Below, piece by piece: positions 37,576-43,904 of a stretch of 43,904 nt of DNA. The stretch spans positions 1-43,904 of the forward strand of contig CAIMFT010000201.1 in the NCBI GenBank assembly GCA_903840385.1, given 5' to 3'. Each line of letters begins with the position of its first letter. The first letter of the stretch is position 1. Made by a program: the position numbers and the translations under genes. The notes beneath the pieces are model-generated. The model saw nothing but the letters and a program-made list of their open reading frames with translations. It did no database searches and was not told the DNA's origin. Source of the stretch: an uncultured Holophagaceae bacterium (GTDB lineage: Bacteria; Acidobacteriota; Holophagae; Holophagales; Holophagaceae).

Positions 37576-37779
37576 ATGGAACTCACCTGGATCGCAATCG
37601 CCGCCAGTCTTGCGATGGGTTCAGGGGCCGCATTCCTGTTCGTGTTTGCCGTCAAGCGGGACTGGATGCGCAACATCGAAGACGCGAAGTATCAGGTGTT
37701 CTGGTCTGACATGAACGACAACCCACGGGTCAACCCCACTCAGGAGAAGGCTGATGGCAGTCAACCTAAAGCGGACTAG
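37576..37779 (+). CDS. ccoS: CcoS-like cbb3 oxidase assembly protein
   Basis: A 67-residue protein with one membrane helix (about 4-26) followed by '[20 protein letters not shown]'-type sequence, which follows the CcoS pattern (helix, basic residue, acidic-D-x-A-x-Y, hydrophobic, acidic Asp). CcoS is needed for cofactor insertion, probably copper or haem, into CcoN. It opens the operon and overlaps the Rieske gene by 26 nt. AAGGA lies nine bases before the ATG. Being first and short, it may also serve as a translational leader. The call rests on the short motif, its membrane topology and its link to ccoN/ccoO. Confidence 0.72.
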   Translation: MELTWIAIAASLAMGSGAAFLFVFAVKRDWMRNIEDAKYQVFWSDMNDNPRVNPTQEKADGSQPKAD

Positions 37780-38245
37780 CGCAGAGGACTCGGAGGGGGG
37801 CAGGACCTCCCGCCGGCGAATGCTCGGATGGCTGACCGGCGCAGGCCTGGCCGGCTCTGCGGGCCTGAGTGCCGTCTCCAACTTCGTCTTTATCAAGCCT
37901 CGGGCCACCTACGGCCAGCCGCAGCGCTTCAGTGTCGGCAAGCCCGAGGACTTCCCTTCGGGGACCCGGGCCATCCTCGCCCCGCGGGGGATCTGCATTG
38001 TTAGGGAAGGCTCCAAGCTCGCGGCGATCTCCATCACCTGCACCCACCTGGGCTGCACCGTGGGGGCTGCGGACACAGGCTTTGCCTGCCCCTGCCATGG
38101 CTCTCGCTTCGACCAGGATGGCAACGTCACGGGTGGCCCCGCTCCCCGACCCCTGCCCTGGTTCCAGGTCACCCTCGCCCCCAACGGCGAGATCGAAGTG
38201 GACAAGGACATTGAAATCGCACCTGGGAGCTACCTGACCATATGA
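37754..38245 (+). CDS. Rieske iron-sulfur protein of a bc-type complex
   Basis: A 163-residue protein that carries electrons from quinol at the bc complex to cytochrome c. The N-terminal '[16 protein letters not shown]' is a twin-arginine-like signal anchor, consistent with folded export of Rieske proteins. The 2Fe-2S binding boxes are CTHLGC (96-101) and CPCHGS (112-117), with C96, H98, C112 and H115 as ligands and C101/C114 forming the disulfide. It overlaps ccoS upstream by 26 nt and cytochrome b downstream by 4 nt, so stoichiometric synthesis is expected. Confidence 0.95.
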   Translation: MAVNLKRTSAEDSEGGRTSRRRMLGWLTGAGLAGSAGLSAVSNFVFIKPRATYGQPQRFSVGKPEDFPSGTRAILAPRGICIVREGSKLAAISITCTHLGCTVGAADTGFACPCHGSRFDQDGNVTGGPAPRPLPWFQVTLAPNGEIEVDKDIEIAPGSYLTI

Positions 38246-39525
38246 GCCTCTCAACCCCGCCCAAAGCCTCCTTCCTGGCCAGCCTGAAGGCCTTCCCCAG
38301 CACCATCTGGAAGTCCATCTTCCGCAACCCGCTCCCGTCCAACGACCTGGAGCGGTCGGCCACCTCCTTCACGAACTTCTTCCTGCACATCCATCCCGTG
38401 AAGGTGCACAAGAACTCGCTGCGGCCGCTGTACACCTTCGGCCTCGGCCTGATCTCGTTCTTCCTGTTCGTGATCCTCATCGTGACGGGCATCCTCCTGA
38501 TGTTCTATTACGTGCCCGCCACCAGCCAGGCCTACGACCGCATGCTGGATCTGCGCGGCTCGGTGGCCTTCGGGACGCTGCTGCGGAACATGCACCGCTG
38601 GGGTGCCCACGGCATGGTGGCCATCGTCTTCCTACACCTCTGCCGCGTGTTCCTCACGGGCAGCTACAAAAAGCCCCGCGAGTTCAACTGGGTGGTGGGC
38701 GTCATCCTGTTCCTGCTCACCCTGTTCATGAGCTTCACGGGCTACCTCCTGCCCTGGGATCAGCTGGCCTTCTGGGCCATCACCGTGGGCACCGCCATCG
38801 CCGGCTACGCCCCCGTGGTGGGCAAGGACATCCAGTTCCTCCTCATGGGTGGTACCAGCGTGGGCCAGGAGGCGCTCCTGCGCTTCTACGTGCTCCACGT
38901 CGCCGTCCTCCCGGCCGTGCTCACCCTCATGATCGCCATCCACTTCTGGCGCATCCGCAAGGATGGCGGCCTGTCCCGTCCCGAGGACGCGGATCCCGTC
39001 ATCTCGTTGGAAGCCATGCCAACGGTGAAGGCCTCCGTGCTCGAGCCCAAGAAGACCTACGGTCTCCAGGGCCTGGTGCGCGGTCCCCTCACCAAGGTGG
39101 GCGAGATCCCAGACAACACGGTCTTCTCCTGGCCCAACCTCTTCCTGGCTGAGCTGTTCACCTTCGTGGTGACCCTCTCCGCCATCCTGGTGGTGTCGCT
39201 GCTCTTCAACGCCCCGCTGGAGGAGCCGGTCAACGCCCTGCATCCGCCCAACCCGGCCAAGGCGCCCTGGTACTTCCTGGGCCTCCAGGAGATGGTCAGC
39301 TACTCCGCCTTCTGGGGCGGCATCGGCGTTCCCACCATCTTCGTCCTGCTGCTGCTGGGCGCACCCTACCTGGACCGCGGCCCTGGCGGCGTGGGCAAGT
39401 GGTTCTCCCGCGACCGTCTCCTGGCGAACACGATCTTCATCACCTTCGTGGTGGCGAACATCATCTTCGTAATCATCGGGACCTTCTTCCGCGGGGCCAA
39501 CTGGGCCTTCGTGACCCCCTGGTAA
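38242..39525 (+). CDS. Cytochrome b of a bc-type complex (single-chain)
   Basis: A 427-residue, multi-helix membrane protein combining the N-terminal b6-like and C-terminal subunit-IV-like parts. The haem ligands are visible as paired His: '[19 protein letters not shown]' in one helix and '[12 protein letters not shown]' with '[12 protein letters not shown]' in the other. The usual PEWY quinol-site motif is replaced by '[11 protein letters not shown]', a variant seen in other non-proteobacterial bc complexes. It oxidises quinol with the Rieske protein. It starts in the Rieske stop (ATGA) and is followed after ten bases by the multihaem cytochrome. The 427-residue length suggests a full fusion rather than a split b6f pair. 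Confidence 0.94.
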   Translation: MSLSTPPKASFLASLKAFPSTIWKSIFRNPLPSNDLERSATSFTNFFLHIHPVKVHKNSLRPLYTFGLGLISFFLFVILIVTGILLMFYYVPATSQAYDRMLDLRGSVAFGTLLRNMHRWGAHGMVAIVFLHLCRVFLTGSYKKPREFNWVVGVILFLLTLFMSFTGYLLPWDQLAFWAITVGTAIAGYAPVVGKDIQFLLMGGTSVGQEALLRFYVLHVAVLPAVLTLMIAIHFWRIRKDGGLSRPEDADPVISLEAMPTVKASVLEPKKTYGLQGLVRGPLTKVGEIPDNTVFSWPNLFLAELFTFVVTLSAILVVSLLFNAPLEEPVNALHPPNPAKAPWYFLGLQEMVSYSAFWGGIGVPTIFVLLLLGAPYLDRGPGGVGKWFSRDRLLANTIFITFVVANIIFVIIGTFFRGANWAFVTPW

Positions 39526-39535
39526 GGAGCCGACC

Positions 39536-41350
39536 ATGAGAATCGCACTCGCCATCGGCACCTTTCTGATCCTCGTGATCCACGGGATCGTGTTCTACAA
39601 CCAGTTCGGCCACCCCTGGGAACGCAACCAGAACACCTACTTCGACCAGGCCAAGGTGCTGGCCAAGTCCGAGGCCGAGAAGGCCGCTCTGGCGGGCCGC
39701 AAGCCGCGCATCGAGCAGATCGTCGTCAGCAACTTCGGCGAGACCCGGTTCGACCGCTGCACCACCTGCCACATCGCCTCTGACGACCCGCGCTTCGCCT
39801 CCCACGCAGAGCCCGTGAAGACGCACCCCTACTCCACCGCCCTCGGCGACACGCAGAAGAATGGGAAGTGGGAGCGTCGGCACAAGTTCTCCGAGTTTGG
39901 GTGCACGGTCTGCCATGACGGCCAGGGCCGGGGCCTCGATGTCGAGTACAGCCACGGCAAGGACGAGTACTGGCCGGACCCCTTGCTGGGCTTCACCACT
40001 CAGGACCACTGGCGCAAGGAGCACGCCCCCAAGCTCAAGGGCAAGGAATACATGCAGGCCAACTGCGCCCAGTGCCACACGGAGATCGCCTTTGCGGCTA
40101 CCCCGCTGGTGACCCGGGGCCGGGAGCTGTTCTTCGCCAACAACTGCTACGGCTGCCACCGCATCGAGGGCCTCTCCGACGGCAACATCGGTCCCGACCT
40201 CTCGGATGTGGGCCGCAAGTGGAAGCTGGACTACCTCTGGGGCCGCATTGCCGATCCCAAGTTCATCCTGGCCACCTCGATCATGCCCAAGTTCAACCTG
40301 AAGGACGATGAGATCAAGGCCCTGGTGGTCTTCCTCAAGAGCCGGAAGGGGCGGAACTTCGCCGAGACCGAGATCCAGCGCTTCAAGGTCAAGCTCACGG
40401 GCGGGGCCGAGCTGGTCCAGGCCACCATCAAGCCGGTGAAGATCAATCCTGCCGAGATGGTCAAGCAGGGCGAGAAGCTGGTTCTGGATCGGGCCTGCAC
40501 CGCCTGCCACAAGCTGGGCAACAGGGACGGTGGCATTGCCCCGGACCTCAGCTTCGAAGGTCAGCTCCGGGACGGCGAGTGGATCCTGGCGCACTTCAAG
40601 AATCCCAAGTCCACCATGTCCGATTCGATCATGCCCGCCTTCCGCTTCACGGACGACGAGTTCAAGGCCATGACCGCCTACCTCCTGACCCTCAAAGGCC
40701 AGGCCACCCCCGCCGCTGGCGAGGCCATCTACAAGAACCTCTGCCTCCGCTGCCACGGGGAGAAGGGTGACGGCCAGGGCCCAATCGCTGAGCACCTGGA
40801 TCCCTATCCCCGCGACCTCACCAAGGCCGGCTTCATGAACTCGAAGTCGGAAGCCCGCTTCGTGAACTCCGTCCGCAACGGCGTCAACGGCACCTCCATG
40901 CCGGCCTGGGGCAAGCTGGTCACCGAAGAGCAGGCCAAGACTGTGCTGGCCTACATCCAGACCAACTTCACCAAGGACGCCCGCCGGGAGCTCAAGGTTC
41001 GCCCGATCCCCGAGAAGAATCCCGTGGCCTTCTCCACGGAGTCCGTGACCCGCGGCGAGGCGCTCTTCGTGAATCGCTGCGCCGGCTGCCACGGCCGGAA
41101 GGGCGATGGCAAGGGCCCCAACTCGCTGGACATCCTGCCCAAGCCCCGCAACCTCCGCAATGCCTTCTTCGTCAACAGCGTCGATGACAAGCGGCTCTTT
41201 GAATCCATCCAGTACGGCGTACAGGGAACCGCCATGCCGCCCTGGATCGACTACGGACTCACAAACAATGACGTGGGCGACCTCGTCAACTTTATTCGCA
41301 GCATCAACCCCAAACCCAAGGGAGGCCAGAATGCAGGCGCAATTCAGTAA
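39536..41350 (+). CDS. Membrane-anchored heptahaem cytochrome c
   Basis: A 604-residue protein with an uncleaved-looking N-terminal helix (about 3-21) and a periplasmic part with seven CxxCH sites: CTTCH, CTVCH, CAQCH, CYGCH, CTACH, CLRCH and CAGCH. 'RFDRCTTCH' near the start is typical of multihaem cytochromes paired with cytochrome b and Rieske proteins. The last four sites fall in class-I-like modules with downstream Met ('SIMPKF', 'SIMPAF', 'TSMPAWG', 'TAMPPW'). It takes the place of cytochrome c1 and probably passes electrons on to CcoO/CcoN. It overlaps ccoN by 20 nt. No CcoP is encoded in the window, so it may also fill that role. Confidence 0.93.
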   Translation: MRIALAIGTFLILVIHGIVFYNQFGHPWERNQNTYFDQAKVLAKSEAEKAALAGRKPRIEQIVVSNFGETRFDRCTTCHIASDDPRFASHAEPVKTHPYSTALGDTQKNGKWERRHKFSEFGCTVCHDGQGRGLDVEYSHGKDEYWPDPLLGFTTQDHWRKEHAPKLKGKEYMQANCAQCHTEIAFAATPLVTRGRELFFANNCYGCHRIEGLSDGNIGPDLSDVGRKWKLDYLWGRIADPKFILATSIMPKFNLKDDEIKALVVFLKSRKGRNFAETEIQRFKVKLTGGAELVQATIKPVKINPAEMVKQGEKLVLDRACTACHKLGNRDGGIAPDLSFEGQLRDGEWILAHFKNPKSTMSDSIMPAFRFTDDEFKAMTAYLLTLKGQATPAAGEAIYKNLCLRCHGEKGDGQGPIAEHLDPYPRDLTKAGFMNSKSEARFVNSVRNGVNGTSMPAWGKLVTEEQAKTVLAYIQTNFTKDARRELKVRPIPEKNPVAFSTESVTRGEALFVNRCAGCHGRKGDGKGPNSLDILPKPRNLRNAFFVNSVDDKRLFESIQYGVQGTAMPPWIDYGLTNNDVGDLVNFIRSINPKPKGGQNAGAIQ

Positions 41351-42725
41351 GGCCGAGGTGGCTTCGGCGCCGGAAGGAGCCGTGGTCCACGACGACGCAA
41401 CCGCCAAGTGGTTCCTGATCAGCTCGGTGACCTACTTCTTCATCGTGGGCATCATCGCCGTGATCATCGCCGCCAAGTTCGTGTGGCCCGACCTCATGGG
41501 CACCATGTCCTGGCTGACCTACGGCCGCCTGCGTCCGCTCCATGTGAACGGCATGCTCTTCGGCTGGCTCCTGGCCGCCGACATGGGCCTGGCCTACTAC
41601 GTCATCCCCCGCCTCTGCGGCGTCAAGCTCTGGAGCGAGAAGCTGGGCCTGGCCACGGCGATCCTCTGGAACGTCATCATCCTGGGTGCCGTCGTGACCC
41701 TCCTGGCTGGCCTCAACCAGGGCTGGGAGTACGCCGAGCTGCCCTGGTACCTGGACATCCTGGTGGTCGTGGCCTGGATCATGTTCGGCGTGAACATCCT
41801 CATGACCGTGGCCAGCCGCAAGCACCAGGCCATGTACGTCACCATCTGGTACACCATGGGCTGCATCCTCTGGACCGCCTTCGTCTACCTGACGGGCAAC
41901 TTCGCCACCCTCTTCACCACCGGCACCAACCAGGCGAACCTGAACTGGATGTACGTGCACAACGCCGTGGGCCTCATCTTCACGCCCATTGGTCTGGCCA
42001 TCGCCTACTACTTCATTCCCCGCGCCTCCAGCACCCCCCTCCACAGCCACAAGCTGTCCATGGTGGGCTTCTGGTCCCTGGCCTTCGTCTATGTCTGGAC
42101 CGGGGCGCACCACATGCTCCACGGACCCATCTCCCAGTGGCTGCAGACCATTTCCATCGCCTTCTCGGTGATGCTGCTGATCCCCGTGTGGGCCGTGGTC
42201 TACAACCTCTTCGCCACCATGAAGGGCCAGTGGCACCAGCTCCGCGAGAGCGTGCCCCTGCGCTTCCTCATGAGCGGTGTGGTCTTCTACCTCCTCACCT
42301 GCTTCCAGGGGCCCATGCACAGCCTCCGCACGGTGAACGCCATCGTCTCCAAGACCGACTGGATCCCCGGCCACGCCCACATGGCTGTGCTGGGCTGCTT
42401 CAGCTTCTTCGCCATCGCCGGCACCTACTTCGTCATGCCGAAGATCTTCGGGAAGGCCCTCCACAGCGAGGCCCTGGCCAACTGGAGCTACTGGCTCCTC
42501 ATGGTCGGCGGGCTTGGCTTCTTCGTGACCCTCTGGCTGGGTGGCTTCTGGCAGGGCTGGCAGTGGAACAACTGGTCCATCCCCTTCATCGACACCGTGA
42601 TCGCCCTCCGTCCCATCTGGCTCGTCCGGTTTGTCTCCGGGGTCATGATGTTCGCCGGCATCGTGCTGTTCGCCTACAACATCCTCGCCACCGCCCTCGG
42701 CGCTGACGAGCGAGCGGCCGCCTAG
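41331..42725 (+). CDS. ccoN: cbb3-type cytochrome c oxidase subunit I
   Basis: A 464-residue catalytic subunit of the high-affinity haem-copper oxidase, reducing oxygen to water and pumping protons. The ATG at 41331 has GGAGG upstream and gives the usual length. Ligands are all present: low-spin haem b H71 ('RPLHVNG') and H350, haem b3 H348 ('GHAHMAVLG'), and CuB H210, H260 and H261 ('[10 protein letters not shown]'). Y254 is at the position of the cbb3 cross-linked tyrosine. About 12 helices are visible. It overlaps the heptahaem gene by 20 nt, an arrangement that ties the oxidase to the bc complex. The family typically works at low oxygen. Confidence 0.96.
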   Translation: MQAQFSKAEVASAPEGAVVHDDATAKWFLISSVTYFFIVGIIAVIIAAKFVWPDLMGTMSWLTYGRLRPLHVNGMLFGWLLAADMGLAYYVIPRLCGVKLWSEKLGLATAILWNVIILGAVVTLLAGLNQGWEYAELPWYLDILVVVAWIMFGVNILMTVASRKHQAMYVTIWYTMGCILWTAFVYLTGNFATLFTTGTNQANLNWMYVHNAVGLIFTPIGLAIAYYFIPRASSTPLHSHKLSMVGFWSLAFVYVWTGAHHMLHGPISQWLQTISIAFSVMLLIPVWAVVYNLFATMKGQWHQLRESVPLRFLMSGVVFYLLTCFQGPMHSLRTVNAIVSKTDWIPGHAHMAVLGCFSFFAIAGTYFVMPKIFGKALHSEALANWSYWLLMVGGLGFFVTLWLGGFWQGWQWNNWSIPFIDTVIALRPIWLVRFVSGVMMFAGIVLFAYNILATALGADERAAA

Positions 42726-42746
42726 GCCCGGGAAAGGAGAGCGATC

Positions 42747-43316
42747 ATGTTCCAGAAAGCCGACAACAACGCCCTTTGGGCCATTGGACTGTCCCTCGCC
42801 CTGTTCTTCATCGGCGGGATCCTGACCACCGTGGTGCCGCCTCTGGTGGACACCACCTGGGCCAAGCCTTTTGAGAACCACGACCCCGCCAAGGGAATCA
42901 CCGGCAAGGTGGTGCCCCTGAACGACCTCCAGAAGAAGGGTCGGGCCATCTATGTACGGGAAGGCTGCTGGTACTGCCACACCCAGCAGATCCGCACCCT
43001 GCTCGCCGACACCAAGCGCTATGGCTGGCGCGGCGTGGATGCCCCCATCTCCACCCCCGACGAGTTCGTCTACGACGATCCCCACATGTTCGGCACCAAG
43101 CGCACGGGCCCCGATCTGGCCCGCGTGGGCGGCAAGTACGACGAGCAGTGGCACAAGACCCACTTCCGCAACCCCCGGGACCTCGTGAAGGGCTCCGTCA
43201 TGCCGCCCTACCCCTGGATCGCCAACGATCCCGCCGAGTTCAAGGCCCTGGTGGCCTACCTCCAGAACCTGGGTCGTGGCAAGGACTGGCGTCCGGCCAA
43301 CGACTACGAGAAGTAG
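42747..43316 (+). CDS. ccoO: cbb3-type oxidase monohaem cytochrome c subunit
   Basis: A 189-residue protein with one N-terminal helix (about 10-32) and a single periplasmic haem c site, CWYCH (C74, C77, H78). The probable Met ligand is in 'KGSVMPPYPW'. It matches CcoO in length and in 'YVREGCWYCHTQQIR', which is nearly invariant in the family. It delivers electrons to CcoN. It starts 21 bases after ccoN behind AAAGGAGAG and is followed after four bases by a small membrane protein. Confidence 0.95.
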   Translation: MFQKADNNALWAIGLSLALFFIGGILTTVVPPLVDTTWAKPFENHDPAKGITGKVVPLNDLQKKGRAIYVREGCWYCHTQQIRTLLADTKRYGWRGVDAPISTPDEFVYDDPHMFGTKRTGPDLARVGGKYDEQWHKTHFRNPRDLVKGSVMPPYPWIANDPAEFKALVAYLQNLGRGKDWRPANDYEK

Positions 43317-43320
43317 CCGC

Positions 43321-43506
43321 ATGATCCCCGAAGACTACACCTACCCCAGCGTCTACTTCGCCTACCTGTTCTTCGCCTTGATGTTCGGGCTGGCGGTCTA
43401 CTTCTTCTTCAAGACCCGCCGTGACGGGTACTGGGGAGGCAAGGACGGCGAGGAGGTCAAGTACCAGATGTTCGAGGACGACGAAACCCACAGGAGAACC
43501 CCATGA
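43321..43506 (+). CDS. Small single-helix membrane protein, CcoQ/CcoS-like
   Basis: A 61-residue protein with one helix (about 8-30), then a charged tail 'GEEVKYQMFEDDE'. Its position right after ccoO is that of CcoQ, but the tail resembles the CcoS-like protein at the operon start ('EDAKYQVF'). I start at ATG 43321; an earlier in-frame start at 43276 lies inside ccoO and adds only basic residues. It overlaps the next gene by 4 nt. Likely roles are oxidase assembly or stability. No catalytic residue is visible. Confidence 0.75.
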   Translation: MIPEDYTYPSVYFAYLFFALMFGLAVYFFFKTRRDGYWGGKDGEEVKYQMFEDDETHRRTP

Positions 43507-43823
43507 GCGATGCACAGAAGAACGGTCAGGAAGAGCTCAAGGAATACGCTGACGGCTGGCTGACGGAGCGCAAGGGCACAGACGCGCCCGGCTTCCTGAA
43601 GCTGGTGACACCCATCATCAGCCTGGGTGGTGCGGCCTACCTCATCTTCCAGATGTACGGAGACGTTAACCACGCCACCCGTGGGCCCCTGGTCCAGCAG
43701 TTCAATGCGGCGACCAAGATCGGCTCAACCAGCACGACCCTCATGACGATCGTGGCTGGGATGGTCTTTATCTATGCGGTGGTGGTCTCCGTATTCGCCT
43801 TCCGCAAGCCCCACCAGGCTTGA
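43503..43823 (+). CDS. Unknown two-helix membrane protein in the oxidase operon
   Basis: A 106-residue protein with a charged N-terminus (about 1-30) and two membrane helices (about 33-50 and 78-98), the second in 'LMTIVAGMVFIYAVVVSVF'. It has no CxxCH and no recognisable metal site. It sits where ccoP is expected and is coupled to the preceding gene by a 4-nt overlap. I do not recognise the family. It could be an accessory subunit of the oxidase or of the bc-oxidase assembly. Confidence 0.75.
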   Translation: MSDAQKNGQEELKEYADGWLTERKGTDAPGFLKLVTPIISLGGAAYLIFQMYGDVNHATRGPLVQQFNAATKIGSTSTTLMTIVAGMVFIYAVVVSVFAFRKPHQA

Positions 43824-43904
43824 CGCCGGGGATAACGCCAGCTGGCAGTACAGGGTTCCCGTCGACGCGCCGGACTGGGTCGCGATGGTCAAGTGCCAGC
43901 ACGC
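43824..43904. other. Right-edge tail, unassigned
   Basis: The last 81 bases follow the stop of the two-helix protein. More than one frame stays open to the edge on each strand. One plus-strand frame reads like real protein ('YRVPVDAPDWVAMVKCQH') but has no evident start or ribosome site. It may be the beginning of another gene; I cannot assign it. Confidence 0.25.

Noticed and set aside
38632..43322. Long minus-strand His/Asp/Gly-rich frames opposite the respiratory operon
   Set aside because: They mirror the haem and copper-site codons of clearly identified plus-strand genes and have no domain content.

Overview
The window is visibly GC-rich bacterial chromosome with strong G/C preference at third codon positions. 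It shows TonB-dependent import with a carboxypeptidase-regulatory-like N-terminal domain, a bc-type complex encoded together with a cbb3 oxidase, many REC/GGDEF/HD-GYP signalling proteins and short 9-bp-periodic inverted-repeat elements. Together these fit an Acidobacteriota genome, perhaps a Holophaga/Geothrix relative. That placement is inference from gene content; there is no rRNA here to test it. I see no rRNA, tRNA, CRISPR array, integrase, transposase or phage module.

Layout. 1-2676 (minus): the N-terminal part of a lipase-like lipoprotein running off the left edge, and a coiled-coil lipoprotein with a clear terminator. 2852-3994 (plus): metK. 3984-9035 (minus): a REC-HD-GYP/REC-GGDEF pair of opposing cyclic-di-GMP enzymes, then clpB. 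9237-13076: a cytoplasmic papain-like peptidase, a ThrE-type exporter, a small DUF4160-DUF2442 pair and an FAD oxidoreductase. 13284-16276 (plus): mutS overlapping a flavin-binding (PNPOx-like) protein. 16461-20853 (minus): a hemerythrin-HAD phosphatase fusion, a three-gene SsuABC/TauABC-like ABC importer and a TPMT-like methyltransferase. 20962-23141 (plus): an exported CapA-like protein and an exported alpha/beta hydrolase.

23456-33871 (minus) is a catabolic block in transcription order: RpiR regulator, TonB-dependent receptor, exported cyanophycinase-like peptidase, exported M14 carboxypeptidase, isoaspartyl dipeptidase (IadA), YfcC-type membrane carrier and exported M28 aminopeptidase. 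Several genes overlap by 4 nt. The set reads as a pathway for capturing and digesting beta-aspartyl-containing peptides such as cyanophycin, or aspartyl peptides generally. 33890-37127 (minus) holds a YcaQ-like DNA glycosylase and a FadH-like dienoyl-CoA reductase.

37128-37575 is a gene-free, strikingly AT-rich spacer with several palindromes. It separates fadH from a plus-strand respiratory operon (37576-43823): CcoS-like protein, Rieske protein, cytochrome b, a seven-heme cytochrome c, CcoN, CcoO and two small membrane proteins. The genes overlap or nearly touch, so a quinol:cytochrome c oxidoreductase and a cbb3 oxidase are probably made as one unit. No CcoP is present; the heptaheme protein is the obvious candidate electron bridge. 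The operon and the peptide-degradation block are the two parts most worth following up. Three inverted-repeat elements from two sequence families sit in intergenic gaps at 9964-10124, 13116-13228 and 23191-23429.
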